Shown here piece after piece: positions 32,862 to 42,690 of a DNA stretch of 64,000 nucleotides (positions within the stretch are counted from its first letter, which is position 1; each line of letters opens with the position of its first letter). Both the position numbers and the translations under genes were made by a program. The notes under the pieces were generated by a model. The model saw only the letters and a program-made list of their open reading frames with translations. It searched no databases and was not told the DNA's origin. Source of the stretch: Thermovenabulum sp049723235 (GTDB taxonomy: Bacteria; Bacillota; Thermosediminibacteria; Thermosediminibacterales; Thermosediminibacteraceae); contig NZ_JBNARB010000009.1 in NCBI RefSeq assembly GCF_049723235.1, positions 1 to 64,000 on the forward strand. Reading direction: 5' to 3'.

Positions 32862-33929
32862 TTGAAAATAGTAGAACTCCGTCTTTGTAATTTCAGGAAT
32901 TTTAAAGAACAGCAATTTTTTTTTGGAAATATCAATGTAATTTTCGGGAAAAATGCCCAGGGAAAGACAAATATACTGGAAGCCATTTATTACCTGTGCA
33001 ATTTCAGGCCTGTAAAAACAACTAAGGAAATAGAAGTTATAAATTTCGATAGCGATTTTTCTTACATAAAAGGGATTTTTGAGGATAATGGAGACTTAAT
33101 AGACAGGGAAATTTTTTTAAACAGGGACGGTACAAAAAAGATAAAAGAAATGGGTTTTGAGATAAAAAAGGTAAAGGATATATCCAGCAGGATAAGAACA
33201 ATTTTTTTTTCACCCGACAATCTTTCACTGGTAAAAGGAAGCCCATCTGTCCGGAGAAGGTTTTTTGACTCATTAATTTCCGAAATTAAACCGGCTTATT
33301 ACAATTATTTAAAAGATTACTTCAGGGTATTAATGCAAAAAAATAAACTGATTAAAAATCAAGATAGAAAGTTTTTCTATAACAGAGAACTTGTAGAAGT
33401 ATTCAATGATAAGATTATAGATTTTTCTTCAGTAATTGTTAAAATGAGATTGGCATTTTTAAAAAAATTTATACCCTTTGTTAACGAATTTTACGCAGAT
33501 TTTTCAGGAAATAATACATTAATTGACTTAAAGTACAATTCCCCTATTGCCGAGGTAGGGGAATTTTCGATAGATGACATAAAATTGAAGATAAAAGAAG
33601 AGATGAAAAGAGGGTATCAGGGCCCTCATACGGATGATTATATATTTTTGTCGGGCGGCAGGGAAATAAAAAGGTACGGTTCCCAGGGAGAGATAAGGAC
33701 TCTGGTTTTAGGCCTGATTTTCAGCAGGGGAAAAATTATATATGAATATGCAGGCAAAAGGCCTATAATTTTGCTGGATGACGTGCTTTATGAATTAGAT
33801 TATAATCGGAGGGAGAATTTATTGAAGGGCGATTACGGTCAATTATTTATTACGGCAACCGATATAAAAAACCTTCCCGATGAAATTTTAAAAAGGGCAT
33901 CTCTCATTTGCCTTCCCAAGGAAGGATGA
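32862..33929 (+). CDS. recF: DNA replication and repair protein RecF
   Basis: A 355-residue SMC-like ATPase loading RecA at gaps. Walker A GKNAQGKTNILEAIYYL near residue 30, signature region near GSQGEIRTLVLGLIFSRG, Walker B PIILLDDVLYELD. The TTG at 32862 is chosen: GGGAGTG lies 6 nt before and the family N-terminus K-I-x-x-L-x-L fits. A GTG three codons earlier overlaps yaaA. Confidence 0.97.
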   Translation: MKIVELRLCNFRNFKEQQFFFGNINVIFGKNAQGKTNILEAIYYLCNFRPVKTTKEIEVINFDSDFSYIKGIFEDNGDLIDREIFLNRDGTKKIKEMGFEIKKVKDISSRIRTIFFSPDNLSLVKGSPSVRRRFFDSLISEIKPAYYNYLKDYFRVLMQKNKLIKNQDRKFFYNRELVEVFNDKIIDFSSVIVKMRLAFLKKFIPFVNEFYADFSGNNTLIDLKYNSPIAEVGEFSIDDIKLKIKEEMKRGYQGPHTDDYIFLSGGREIKRYGSQGEIRTLVLGLIFSRGKIIYEYAGKRPIILLDDVLYELDYNRRENLLKGDYGQLFITATDIKNLPDEILKRASLICLPKEG

Positions 33930-33933
33930 TTTG

Positions 33934-34419
33934 ATGGAAAAAATAAGTGATGTATTAAAAAAAAGGTATAAAATTTTGGATGTCAATTTGAAACTGACCG
34001 AGGCAATAATAAGAATTTACTACAAAGATATAGTCGGTCAGGAAATTTATAAAATTTCGGAACCTATGGCCTTAAAAGGGAAGACCCTGTTTCTGGGAGT
34101 AAAAAATTCCGTTTGGGCTCATCATCTTTTATATTTTAAAGAGGAAATAATAAAAAAGATAAACAGCAGATTTGGCAAAAGGGTGGTAAAGGATCTAAGA
34201 TTTGTGGTTTCCTGGGAAGAAAAAAACAGAGAGGAAGAAAAATATAATGAATTTAACGAGAACCTTTACATTCCGTTAGATTTGACTAATGTAAACCTTC
34301 CCGATGAAAAAACTGCGTGGATTGATAGGGTATGTGCTGATATAACCGATGAGGTATTGAAGGAAAAATTAAAGGAAATTATGAAAAAAGACGTGATTTT
34401 TAAAATGCAAAAGAGGTGA
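33934..34419 (+). CDS. DUF721 / DciA-like protein (candidate helicase loader)
   Basis: A 161-residue protein. The central block YKDIVGQEIYKISEPMALKGKTLFLGVKNSVWAHHL split over residues 30-70 matches DUF721. DciA of this family assists DnaB loading in bacteria without DnaC/DnaI. Here it sits between recF and remB. Whether the host also has DnaI cannot be seen. ATG with AAGGA upstream. Confidence 0.8.
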   Translation: MEKISDVLKKRYKILDVNLKLTEAIIRIYYKDIVGQEIYKISEPMALKGKTLFLGVKNSVWAHHLLYFKEEIIKKINSRFGKRVVKDLRFVVSWEEKNREEEKYNEFNENLYIPLDLTNVNLPDEKTAWIDRVCADITDEVLKEKLKEIMKKDVIFKMQKR

Positions 34420-34424
34420 GTTTT

Positions 34425-34682
34425 TTGTTTATCCATATAGGTAAAAATACGGTGATAAAAAGCAGGGACGTCATAGCAATTTTGGACAGCAGTACGGCTA
34501 AATCTGCGGCTACATCGGAGTTTTTACAGATAGCAAAGGAGGAAGGTTTTATAAAAAGTGAAGAACAAGAGGGCAAGTCTATAATAATAACGGAAAAGAA
34601 TATATATTTTTCACCTATTTCTTCCATTACCCTGTTAAAAAGGGCTAATATTCTGTTAGATTTAAATGATTACATTGTTTGA
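34425..34682 (+). CDS. remB: RemB (YaaB), DUF370 extracellular-matrix regulator family
   Basis: An 85-residue DUF370 protein: FIHIGKNTVIKSRDVIAILD at the start and YFSPISSITLLKRA near the end. RemA/RemB relatives bind DNA and control biofilm genes in Bacillus. TTG at 34425 has GAGGTG 6 nt upstream and gives the family N-terminus; a GTG three codons earlier is the alternative. Confidence 0.9.
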   Translation: MFIHIGKNTVIKSRDVIAILDSSTAKSAATSEFLQIAKEEGFIKSEEQEGKSIIITEKNIYFSPISSITLLKRANILLDLNDYIV

Positions 34683-34697
34683 TACGGGGGTTTTAAA

Positions 34698-36605
34698 ATG
34701 GATAAAAAACTGGTTTACGATGAAACAAAAATTGAAGTACTGGAAGGGTTGGAACATGTAAGGTTAAGGCCGAGCATGTATATTGGATCTACTGACATCA
34801 AGGGGCTTCACCATCTGGTTTTCGAGGTGGTGGATAACAGTGTGGATGAAGCTTTAGCGGGTTACTGCAAAAATATAGAGGTTGTTATAAGAAAGGATGG
34901 AGCAATTAGTGTGGATGATGACGGAAGGGGAATTCCGGTAAAAATCCATCCGAAAGTAGGTAAACCCGCATTGGAAGTGGCTTTAACCCGGCTCTACGCC
35001 GGAGGTAAATTTGGAGCCGGTGGCTATAAAGTTTCCGGCGGGCTTCACGGAGTGGGAGTATCCGTTGTAAATGCCTTATCGGAATGGCTTGAGGTGGAAG
35101 TAAAATGGGACGGCTTTTTATACAGGCAAAAATACGAAAGGGGTAAGCCCGTTACCGAAGTTGAGAAAATTAAAGAAGTGACCGGTACGGGTACTAAGGT
35201 CACATTCCTCCCGGATAAGGAGATTTTCGAAGAAACTAACTTCAATTTTGATATCCTCGCTCAGCGTTTGAGGGAACAGGCTTTTTTAACGAAAGGCCTT
35301 AAAATAGTTTTGAGGGATGAACGCACCAATAAAGAACAGGTTTACCATTACGAAGGAGGAATAGTATCCTTTGTCAAGTATTTAAACAGGAATAAGGATG
35401 TACTGCACGAAGAGCCGATTTTTATGAGTGCCGGTAAAAAGGACGAATGGGAAGTAGAGGTGGCGATTCAGTACAACGATTCCTATACCGAAAACGTATT
35501 AAGCTTTGCCAACAATATTAACACTTTAGAGGGAGGCACTCATTTAATTGGATTTAAGACCGCACTGACCAGGGTAATAAACGATTATGCAAGAAAAATT
35601 AATCTCTTAAAAGAACAGGACCAGAATCTGTCCGGAGACGATATAAGGGAAGGTTTAACGGCGGTAATAAGCGTTAAATTAAGAAACCCCCAGTTTGAGG
35701 GACAGACCAAAACGAAGCTGGGGAATAGCGAAATGAGAAGCATTGTCGACCAGGTGGTAAGCGAGGGGATGTCAAAATTTTTAGAAGAAAATCCCTCCAT
35801 AGCAAGGACGATTGTAGAAAAAGCAATAAGTGCGGCGAGAGCAAGGGAAGCTGCAAGAAAGGCGAGAGAGCTGGTAAGAAGAAAGAACGCTCTGGATAAA
35901 ACCACCCTCCCCGGAAAACTTGCGGACTGCAGCGAAAAAGACCCAAAATTATGTGAATTATATTTGGTGGAGGGAGACTCAGCAGGAGGTTCGGCGAAAC
36001 AGGGGAGGGATCCAAAGTTTCAGGCTATACTTCCCCTGAGGGGTAAAATATTAAATGTGGAAAAGGCAAGACTGGACAAGGTGCTTTCCAATGAAGAAAT
36101 ACGGGCAATGATTATGGCACTGGGTACAGGAATTGGAGATGATTTCGATATCGATAAGTTGAGATATCATAAAATTATACTCATGGCCGATGCGGATGTG
36201 GACGGTGCTCATATTAGAACCCTGCTTTTGACGTTTTTTTACAGGTTTATGCGTCCCCTTATCGAAGCGGGAAAGGTCTACATTGCTCAGCCGCCCTTAT
36301 ATAAGATTTCTAAGGGGAAGGAAACTCATTACGCTTACAGCGATGAAGAATTAAAAGCAATTCTGGAAAAGATGAAGGACAAGGATAAGGTTGAGATAAA
36401 GAGGTTTAAAGGTCTCGGTGAAATGAATGCGGACCAGCTATGGGAAACCACCATGAATCCTAAGACGAGGACAATTTTGAAAGTAAATTTAGAGGACGCC
36501 ATTGAAGCGGATGAGATATTTACGATTTTAATGGGGGAAAAGGTGGAACCGAGAAAACAGTTTATATTTGAACATGCTCAAGAGGTAAGAAATCTTGATG
36601 TCTAA
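34698..36605 (+). CDS. gyrB: DNA gyrase subunit B
   Basis: A 635-residue ATPase subunit. GHKL ATP site: VDNSVDEALAG near residue 48, DDGRGIP and GGLHGVGVSVVNALS; Toprim: EGDSAGGSAKQGRDPKFQAI and DADVDGAHIRTLLL with metal-binding Asp. Full length, without the insert of proteobacterial GyrB. Pairs with gyrA 20 nt downstream; introduces negative supercoils. Confidence 0.98.
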   Translation: MDKKLVYDETKIEVLEGLEHVRLRPSMYIGSTDIKGLHHLVFEVVDNSVDEALAGYCKNIEVVIRKDGAISVDDDGRGIPVKIHPKVGKPALEVALTRLYAGGKFGAGGYKVSGGLHGVGVSVVNALSEWLEVEVKWDGFLYRQKYERGKPVTEVEKIKEVTGTGTKVTFLPDKEIFEETNFNFDILAQRLREQAFLTKGLKIVLRDERTNKEQVYHYEGGIVSFVKYLNRNKDVLHEEPIFMSAGKKDEWEVEVAIQYNDSYTENVLSFANNINTLEGGTHLIGFKTALTRVINDYARKINLLKEQDQNLSGDDIREGLTAVISVKLRNPQFEGQTKTKLGNSEMRSIVDQVVSEGMSKFLEENPSIARTIVEKAISAARAREAARKARELVRRKNALDKTTLPGKLADCSEKDPKLCELYLVEGDSAGGSAKQGRDPKFQAILPLRGKILNVEKARLDKVLSNEEIRAMIMALGTGIGDDFDIDKLRYHKIILMADADVDGAHIRTLLLTFFYRFMRPLIEAGKVYIAQPPLYKISKGKETHYAYSDEELKAILEKMKDKDKVEIKRFKGLGEMNADQLWETTMNPKTRTILKVNLEDAIEADEIFTILMGEKVEPRKQFIFEHAQEVRNLDV

Positions 36606-36625
36606 AATAGAACGGGGGTTTTATA

Positions 36626-39052
36626 ATGGCTGAAACTTACGGGAAAGTAATGCCTGTGGCTATAGAAGAAGAAATGAAAAAGTCTTATATAGATTATGCC
36701 ATGAGCGTAATTGTAGGAAGGGCTTTGCCTGATGTAAGGGATGGATTAAAACCAATACACCGGCGAATCCTGTACGCCATGAGCGAACTTAACCTGACTC
36801 CCGACAGGCCCCACAGAAAATCAGCGACAATTGTGGGAGATGTGATGGGAAAATATCATCCCCACGGAGATGCGGCAATTTACGATGCAATGGTGCGAAT
36901 GGCCCAGGATTTTTCCATCAGGTACCCTTTAATAGACGGACATGGGAACTTCGGCTCGGTGGATGGAGACCCGCCGGCGGCCATGAGGTACACCGAGGCC
37001 AGGCTTTCAAAAATTGCCTTAGAAATGCTTTCGGATATAGACAAGGATACGGTGGATTTTATTCCTAACTTTGATGAAACCTTAAAAGAACCCAGGGTTT
37101 TACCATCTCGCTTTCCCAATCTTCTCGTAAATGGTTCATCGGGAATTGCGGTGGGAATGGCGACGAATATTCCGCCCCACAATCTTTCAGAAGTTATAGA
37201 CGGCACTATCATGATGATTGAAAATAAGGACGTTACCCCACAAGAGCTAATGAAGGTAATAAAAGGCCCGGATTTTCCAACGGGGGGAATTATCGTAGGA
37301 ACTGAAGGAATAAGAGAGATGTACACCACGGGAAGGGGATCAATTGTCATAAGGGCAAAGGCAAAAATTGAGGTGGAACACGGAAGGGAAAAAATTATAA
37401 TTAACGAAATTCCCTATATGGTAAACAAAGCAAAACTTATTGAAAAGATTGCAGAACTGGTGAGGGATAAGCACATAGAAGGGATTACCGATATAAGGGA
37501 TGAAAGCGATAGAAACGGCATCAGGGTAGTAATTGAAATAAGAAAGGACTCCAGTGCTAAGGTGATATTGAATAAATTATACAAACATACCCAGATGCAG
37601 GTCACCTTTGGGGCAATAATGCTGGCACTGGTTGACAACAGGCCAATGGTCTTAAATTTAAGGGATATAATATATTACTATCTTGAACACCAGAAGGATG
37701 TTATTGTACGCCGTACAAAGTATGAATTGGCGAAAGCCCGGGAAAGGGTACATATCCTTGAAGGTTTGAGGATAGCCCTTGCAAATTTAGATGAAGTGAT
37801 TTCGCTTATCAGAAAATCAAAGGATGTTCCAACGGCCAAGGAAGGGTTAATAAAAAAATTTAACCTTACCGAAAAACAGGCTCAGGTAATTCTCGATATG
37901 AGGCTGCAGAGGTTGACAGCCCTTGAGAGGCAAAAAATTGAGGAGGAATACAAAGAATTACTGCAGAAGATTGAATACTACGAAAAAGTGCTTTCCGATG
38001 AGAAAATGGTCCTGGGAATAATAAAAGAAGAGCTTCTGGCAATAAAAGAAAAATTCAAGGATGAGAGAAGGACGGCAATTGTGGAAGATATCGAAGAAAT
38101 AAGCGAAGAAGACCTGATTGCCCAGGAAGACGTGGTAATCACCATGACTCATTTAGGGTATGTAAAGAGGATGCCCCTTTCAGGTTATAAAAGCCAGAGA
38201 AGGGGCGGTAAAGGGGTAAATGGAATCACCACCAGGGAAGAAGACTTTGTAGAAAAAATCTTCGTTGCATCCACACACCATGTGCTCCTTTTCTTTACAA
38301 ACTCAGGAAATGTGTACAGGTTAAAAGCCCACGAAGTTCCGGAAACCAGCAGAACCGCAAAAGGAACGGCAATTGTAAATTTAATTAATTTAAAACCGAA
38401 AGAAAAAATCACAGCCGTTATTCCTATTAAAGATTTCGATGAGGCAAATTACATTGTAATGGTAACCAAAAACGGTCTTATAAAAAAGACACTTCTTTCG
38501 GAATTTAAAGCCATGAGGAAGACGGGAATTATAGCGATTAATTTGAATCCCGAAGATGAATTAATTGGAGTAAACCTGGCCAATGATGAAAATGAGGTAA
38601 TCCTGGCTACATTAAAAGGGCTGAGCATCAGGTTCAAGGTTAAGGACGTTTCACCCTTGGGAAGGTCTGCTAAGGGTGTAAAAGCCATGTCCCTTCAGGA
38701 AGACGACAGGATAGTAGCCTTTGATATGGTTGTTGATGACAGGGATGTGTTTATTATAACCGAAAAGGGATTTGGAAAACGCACTCCCATTAGCGAATAC
38801 CGGCTGCAATCAAGGGGTGGAAAGGGCATTATAACGCAAAAGATTACCGAAAAGACGGGATACGTGGTTTCTTTGAGGACCGTATCCGATAAAGACGATA
38901 TAATAATTTCTACGGCTAATGGTATGATGATAAGATTAAAGGTGGAAGGAATACCCGTGACGGGTAGAAACACCAGGGGAGTGACATTGATTAAATTGGA
39001 AAAAGAGGATTCGGTTTCGGCAGTGGCGGTGGTGAGCGAGGAAGAAGAATAG
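36626..39052 (+). CDS. gyrA: DNA gyrase subunit A
   Basis: An 808-residue breakage-reunion subunit. Catalytic Tyr is in AAMRYTEARL near residue 122; VGDVMGKYHPHGDAAIYDAMVRMAQDF spans the quinolone-resistance region, which reads D-A-A-I here. The C-terminal beta-pinwheel has GyrA-box QRRGGKG near residue 535, so gyrase rather than topoisomerase IV. Confidence 0.98.
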   Translation: MAETYGKVMPVAIEEEMKKSYIDYAMSVIVGRALPDVRDGLKPIHRRILYAMSELNLTPDRPHRKSATIVGDVMGKYHPHGDAAIYDAMVRMAQDFSIRYPLIDGHGNFGSVDGDPPAAMRYTEARLSKIALEMLSDIDKDTVDFIPNFDETLKEPRVLPSRFPNLLVNGSSGIAVGMATNIPPHNLSEVIDGTIMMIENKDVTPQELMKVIKGPDFPTGGIIVGTEGIREMYTTGRGSIVIRAKAKIEVEHGREKIIINEIPYMVNKAKLIEKIAELVRDKHIEGITDIRDESDRNGIRVVIEIRKDSSAKVILNKLYKHTQMQVTFGAIMLALVDNRPMVLNLRDIIYYYLEHQKDVIVRRTKYELAKARERVHILEGLRIALANLDEVISLIRKSKDVPTAKEGLIKKFNLTEKQAQVILDMRLQRLTALERQKIEEEYKELLQKIEYYEKVLSDEKMVLGIIKEELLAIKEKFKDERRTAIVEDIEEISEEDLIAQEDVVITMTHLGYVKRMPLSGYKSQRRGGKGVNGITTREEDFVEKIFVASTHHVLLFFTNSGNVYRLKAHEVPETSRTAKGTAIVNLINLKPKEKITAVIPIKDFDEANYIVMVTKNGLIKKTLLSEFKAMRKTGIIAINLNPEDELIGVNLANDENEVILATLKGLSIRFKVKDVSPLGRSAKGVKAMSLQEDDRIVAFDMVVDDRDVFIITEKGFGKRTPISEYRLQSRGGKGIITQKITEKTGYVVSLRTVSDKDDIIISTANGMMIRLKVEGIPVTGRNTRGVTLIKLEKEDSVSAVAVVSEEEE

Positions 39053-39065
39053 GAAAAAAAGGGGA

Positions 39066-40490
39066 ATGGGAATGTTTAAAGAAGATGCTCCTTTAATGAA
39101 TCTTTTAAAGGAGTACGTAAAAAAAGACCCCGTAAGATTTCACATGCCCGGACATAAAGGTAAGTTTATATTTTCCCTCCAGAAATTGCTCTCCGAGAAT
39201 TTATATAAATTTGACGTAACGGAAATCCCAGGTTTTGACAATTTGCATCAACCGGAAGGGATTTTAAAACAATCCCAGAGGAATTTAGCATCTTTGTATG
39301 GTTCCAGGAGGTCTTTTTACTTAGTAAACGGGGCCACCTCCGGAATAATTGCAGCTATGGCTTCCTTCCTGAAAGAAGGGGATAGGGTATTAGTTCCCAG
39401 GAATTCCCACAGGTCGGTTTTAAACGGCATTATTCTTACGAGATCCGACCCCGTTTACTTAATTCCCGGGGTGGATACCGAACTGGGTATATGTCTTGAT
39501 GTTCCGGAGGAAAAATGGGTTTCGGCCATTGAAAAGGAGAAAAATATAAAAGCATTGCTGGTAACAAATCCGAATTACAACGGGATATGCCCGGATATCG
39601 AAAAAATAATAAAAACTGCCCGAAAAAAGAACATCAAAACAATAGTAGATGAAGCCCACGGACCTCATTTTAAATTTTCAAAAAAGCTTCCCCCGTCGGG
39701 TGTAGATTACAAAGCGGAAATTACCGTTCAAAGTCCGCATAAAATGCTATTATCGCTCACTCAGAGCGCCTGGCTTCATTTTAACGGCCCCGGAAAGGAA
39801 GAGGAGGTGATAAGGGAAAATCTCTCCCTTATTACCTCCACGAGCCCCTCTTACATTTTGATGGCTTCCCTGGAACTGGCCGTAATTTTTTTAAAAAAAT
39901 TCGGAGCAAAATTTGTGGAAAAAGGGGTGGAACTTGCAGAATTGGCAAGGAGGGGGATAAACCGGTTTACACCCTTTTACTGTCCCGGTGTGGATTACGC
40001 TAAGAGCAAAGGTTTTTTCTACGATGTTTCCCGATTAATAATTAACACTTCTTCCTCGGGTTATAGCGGATTATATGTAGAAAAAATTTTAAGAAAGCAA
40101 TATAATATTTTTACAGAGTATGCGGATTTGAATAATATATACCTTCTAATCACAGGAGCTAATTCAAAAAGAGATGTTTTGAAACTTATAAAGGCTTTAT
40201 CTACTTTCAGGAAAAAGAAAGGCAAAATTTTCCCGGTAGGAATTTTAAAAAAGCTCCCCGAAAGGATTTTGTTACCCCATGAGGTATTTTTAGGGGATTT
40301 TGAATATATCCCCTTAAAAAATTCCCCGGGCAGAATATGCAGAAACCCGGTGATACCCTATCCGCCGGGAATTCCGGTTTTAAACCCGGGGGAGCTGATT
40401 ACTAAGGAACATGTGGAATTATTGGAAGAGCTCGTGGCAAATAATTATATCTGTCAGGGTATAAAAAATAAATGTATTGCGGTGGTGTAA
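39066..40490 (+). CDS. PLP-dependent Orn/Lys/Arg decarboxylase (YaaO type)
   Basis: A 474-residue fold-type I enzyme. RFHMPGHKGK near residue 25, NGATSGIIAAM, DEAHGPHFKF and the lysine that binds PLP in QSPHKMLLSL near 230. Matches YaaO/SpeA-like decarboxylases encoded before tmk in Bacillus. Substrate (arginine, lysine or ornithine) not decidable from sequence; polyamine synthesis is likely. Confidence 0.9.
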   Translation: MGMFKEDAPLMNLLKEYVKKDPVRFHMPGHKGKFIFSLQKLLSENLYKFDVTEIPGFDNLHQPEGILKQSQRNLASLYGSRRSFYLVNGATSGIIAAMASFLKEGDRVLVPRNSHRSVLNGIILTRSDPVYLIPGVDTELGICLDVPEEKWVSAIEKEKNIKALLVTNPNYNGICPDIEKIIKTARKKNIKTIVDEAHGPHFKFSKKLPPSGVDYKAEITVQSPHKMLLSLTQSAWLHFNGPGKEEEVIRENLSLITSTSPSYILMASLELAVIFLKKFGAKFVEKGVELAELARRGINRFTPFYCPGVDYAKSKGFFYDVSRLIINTSSSGYSGLYVEKILRKQYNIFTEYADLNNIYLLITGANSKRDVLKLIKALSTFRKKKGKIFPVGILKKLPERILLPHEVFLGDFEYIPLKNSPGRICRNPVIPYPPGIPVLNPGELITKEHVELLEELVANNYICQGIKNKCIAVV

Positions 40491-40491
40491 A

Positions 40492-41124
40492 ATGGGTAAA
40501 CAGGTTAGAAAAGGGAAATTCATTACAATTGAAGGAATCGACGGTGCTGGCAAAACCACTCAGGTGGAGAAACTGTGTGAGTACATCAAGAATAAGGGTA
40601 AAAGGGTTATTCGGGCGAGAGAGCCCGGGGGAACAGCCCTCGGAGAGCAGTTAAGGAAGGTGCTCTTGGACCCGGACAGCAATCCGGTTTCTACGGCTGA
40701 GGCCCTTATATACGCCGCATCCAGAGCACAAATACTGGAAAAATTAGTTATTCCTGCTATAAAAGAAGGATTTTTTGTAGTATGCGACAGATTTGTGGAT
40801 TCCAGTTTGGCTTACCAGGGTTTTGCCCGGGGCCTTGGCTTTAACAGGATTCTTCAGCTAAACAAATGGGTTTTAAACGGCTACTGGCCGGATATCACCT
40901 TTGTACTGGATGTAGATCCGGAAATAGCTCTAAAAAGACTTACCCGGGGTAAGGATAGACTGGAAAGGGAATCTTTAGAATTCCACATCAAGGTAAGGGA
41001 AGGTTTTTTAAAGCTTAAGGATGAATTTCCAGAAAGAATCAGGGTAATAGATGCATCAAAAAGCAAAGATGAAATCTTTAAAGACATTGTTATGGAGCTG
41101 GAAAGGTCGGGGATTTTCAATTAA
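40492..41124 (+). CDS. tmk: Thymidylate kinase
   Basis: A 210-residue kinase making dTDP. P-loop EGIDGAGKTTQVEKL near residues 15-29, REPGGT with the DRX-like CDRFVDSSLAYQG. The ATG at 40492 overlaps the end of the decarboxylase gene's stop region and has GGTGG upstream. Supplies dTTP for replication genes around it. Confidence 0.97.
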   Translation: MGKQVRKGKFITIEGIDGAGKTTQVEKLCEYIKNKGKRVIRAREPGGTALGEQLRKVLLDPDSNPVSTAEALIYAASRAQILEKLVIPAIKEGFFVVCDRFVDSSLAYQGFARGLGFNRILQLNKWVLNGYWPDITFVLDVDPEIALKRLTRGKDRLERESLEFHIKVREGFLKLKDEFPERIRVIDASKSKDEIFKDIVMELERSGIFN

Positions 41125-41141
41125 TTAAAGGAGGGCCATTT

Positions 41142-41465
41142 ATGAAATTGATTATGGCCGTGGTGGATGACAATGACAGCATCAGGGTGGTGGAGGAGCT
41201 TACCAAAAAAAATATTGGTGTAACCAGGCTTGCAAGCACCGGAGGTTTTTTAAGAAGAGGTAACACCACCTTATTGATTGGTTTGGAGGAAGATAAACTA
41301 AAAGAGGTTTTAGACTTACTGGAAAAAATTTGTAAACCGAGAAAGCACGTGGTGACCATATTCCCCGGGGTTCCCGGAGAAACCTTTGCTCCCTACCCCG
41401 TGGAGGTTACGGTAGGAGGGGCTATAGTTTTTGTTTTGAACGTGGAAAGGTTTGAAAAAATATGA
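41142..41465 (+). CDS. darA: Cyclic-di-AMP receptor DarA (YaaQ, PII-like)
   Basis: A 107-residue PII-like protein. MKLIMAVVDDNDS, then TRLASTGGFLRRGNTTLLIGLE near residues 28-49 and HVVTIFPGVPGETFAPYPVEVTVGGA; GGFLR and the later loop contact c-di-AMP in DarA/PstA structures. Implies c-di-AMP signalling. Strong AAAGGAGG. Confidence 0.95.
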   Translation: MKLIMAVVDDNDSIRVVEELTKKNIGVTRLASTGGFLRRGNTTLLIGLEEDKLKEVLDLLEKICKPRKHVVTIFPGVPGETFAPYPVEVTVGGAIVFVLNVERFEKI

Positions 41466-41902
41466 TAAGGGTAAACAGGATGTCTGAAGAATTGGGCTTG
41501 AATTCAATAAAGGTCGAGAAAAAAAAGAGCGCTGAAAAAGAATTCGGCGAGTACCTGAAGAAAAGCAGGGAAACCTATTCGAAAGAAGAACTAAATTTAA
41601 TGTTTAAAGCTTTAGATGAACAATCGAAAAAACTTGTAAAAAATCAGACATTGGAGGATTTTAAAAAATACAGAGAATTACTAAAAAATTTTATAAAAAA
41701 ATGTTTGGATATGGGACTGGATATCTTTGAAGAAAAGAATTTTTCCCGATTTGGCCGGCAGAAGGTTTTGACAGCGATAAAAATTATTGATGAAAAGGTG
41801 ATGGAACTGGCACAGCAATTTTTATCCGAGCACAGGGATGCCATAAAAATTCTTTCTCTTTTAGATGAAATAAGGGGGCTTATCGTTGACCTGTACACGT
41901 GA
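41462..41902 (+). CDS. YaaR family protein (DUF327)
   Basis: A 146-residue mostly helical protein. KSAEKEFGEYL and the block LKNFIKKCLDMGLDIFEEK are the DUF327 pattern. Function unknown. Overlaps darA by 4 nt and holB by 17 nt. In the conserved tmk-yaaQ-yaaR-holB order. Confidence 0.85.
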   Translation: MIRVNRMSEELGLNSIKVEKKKSAEKEFGEYLKKSRETYSKEELNLMFKALDEQSKKLVKNQTLEDFKKYRELLKNFIKKCLDMGLDIFEEKNFSRFGRQKVLTAIKIIDEKVMELAQQFLSEHRDAIKILSLLDEIRGLIVDLYT

Positions 41903-42686
41903 TTTATTTCACGCCTATATTTTGGTTGGGCCTGTGGAAGAGACTAAAAGAGAGGCTATAAACATTGCAAAGATTGCCAACTGCCTGCAAAGAAACGGGG
42001 AATTTTGCGATAACTGCAAAAACTGCAAAAAAATTACAAAAGGTGTGTTTGCTGACCTCCGGGAAGTAAAACCCGAAGGTTCTTCTGTAAAAATAGAGAA
42101 CATAAGGGAAATAATTTTCGATTCCTATTTAACTCCCGTGGAAGGGAGAAAAAAGATTTACATCGTATACGATGCGGACAAAATGACTTTAGAAGCTCAA
42201 AACAGCTTCCTGAAAACCCTGGAAGAGCCGCCCTCCGAGAGTATATTTTTGCTCCTTTCCCAGAATATAAAAAACTTAATACCTACAGTTGTTTCCAGGT
42301 GCAGGGTCATTGAAAAGGTAAAACCTTATGAAAAATACGATATTAGCGAAGAATGGGCGGAAAAACTTATTTATTTGGTAAAAGAAAGGTCGTTTACCTT
42401 AGAAAAAATTGATATCTATAATCAAATATGCGCATATGAAGACAAGGAAACGCTTCTGGAATTTATTTTAACATTGTATAGAGACATTCTGGTGGCAAAG
42501 ACTAATAGTAAAGTGAGATTATTTAATGAAAATTACCGTAATTTAATAATAAACCTTTCCGATTTATACAGCATCGGTGAAATAATCGGAATAATAGACA
42601 GGATAAATAAAACCATAGAATATATAAAGTCAAGGGGTAATGAAAACCTCGGGTTTTTCAATTTGCTCCTTGCCCTGTGGAGGTAG
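41886..42686 (+). CDS. holB: DNA polymerase III delta-prime subunit (compact form)
   Basis: A 266-residue clamp-loader subunit. LFHAYILVG, FCDNCKNCKKITKG (zinc cysteines), VKIENIREIIFDSYLTPVEGRKKIYIVYDADKM and LKTLEEPPSESIFLLLSQ. No P-loop GxGK is present, as usual for delta-prime, and it is shorter than Bacillus HolB (about 330), with the C-terminal collar reduced. TTG start has AAGGGGG 7 nt upstream, inside yaaR. Confidence 0.9.
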   Translation: MTCTRDLFHAYILVGPVEETKREAINIAKIANCLQRNGEFCDNCKNCKKITKGVFADLREVKPEGSSVKIENIREIIFDSYLTPVEGRKKIYIVYDADKMTLEAQNSFLKTLEEPPSESIFLLLSQNIKNLIPTVVSRCRVIEKVKPYEKYDISEEWAEKLIYLVKERSFTLEKIDIYNQICAYEDKETLLEFILTLYRDILVAKTNSKVRLFNENYRNLIINLSDLYSIGEIIGIIDRINKTIEYIKSRGNENLGFFNLLLALWR

Positions 42687-42690
42687 AAAT

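Noticed and set aside
36880..37350. 156-codon open frame antisense to gyrA
   Set aside because: Shadow of a conserved gene; no ribosome site and no recognisable domain.
41886..42686. holB as a pseudogene because of missing P-loop
   Set aside because: Delta-prime subunits normally lack a working P-loop; the frame is intact with good zinc cysteines and ribosome site.
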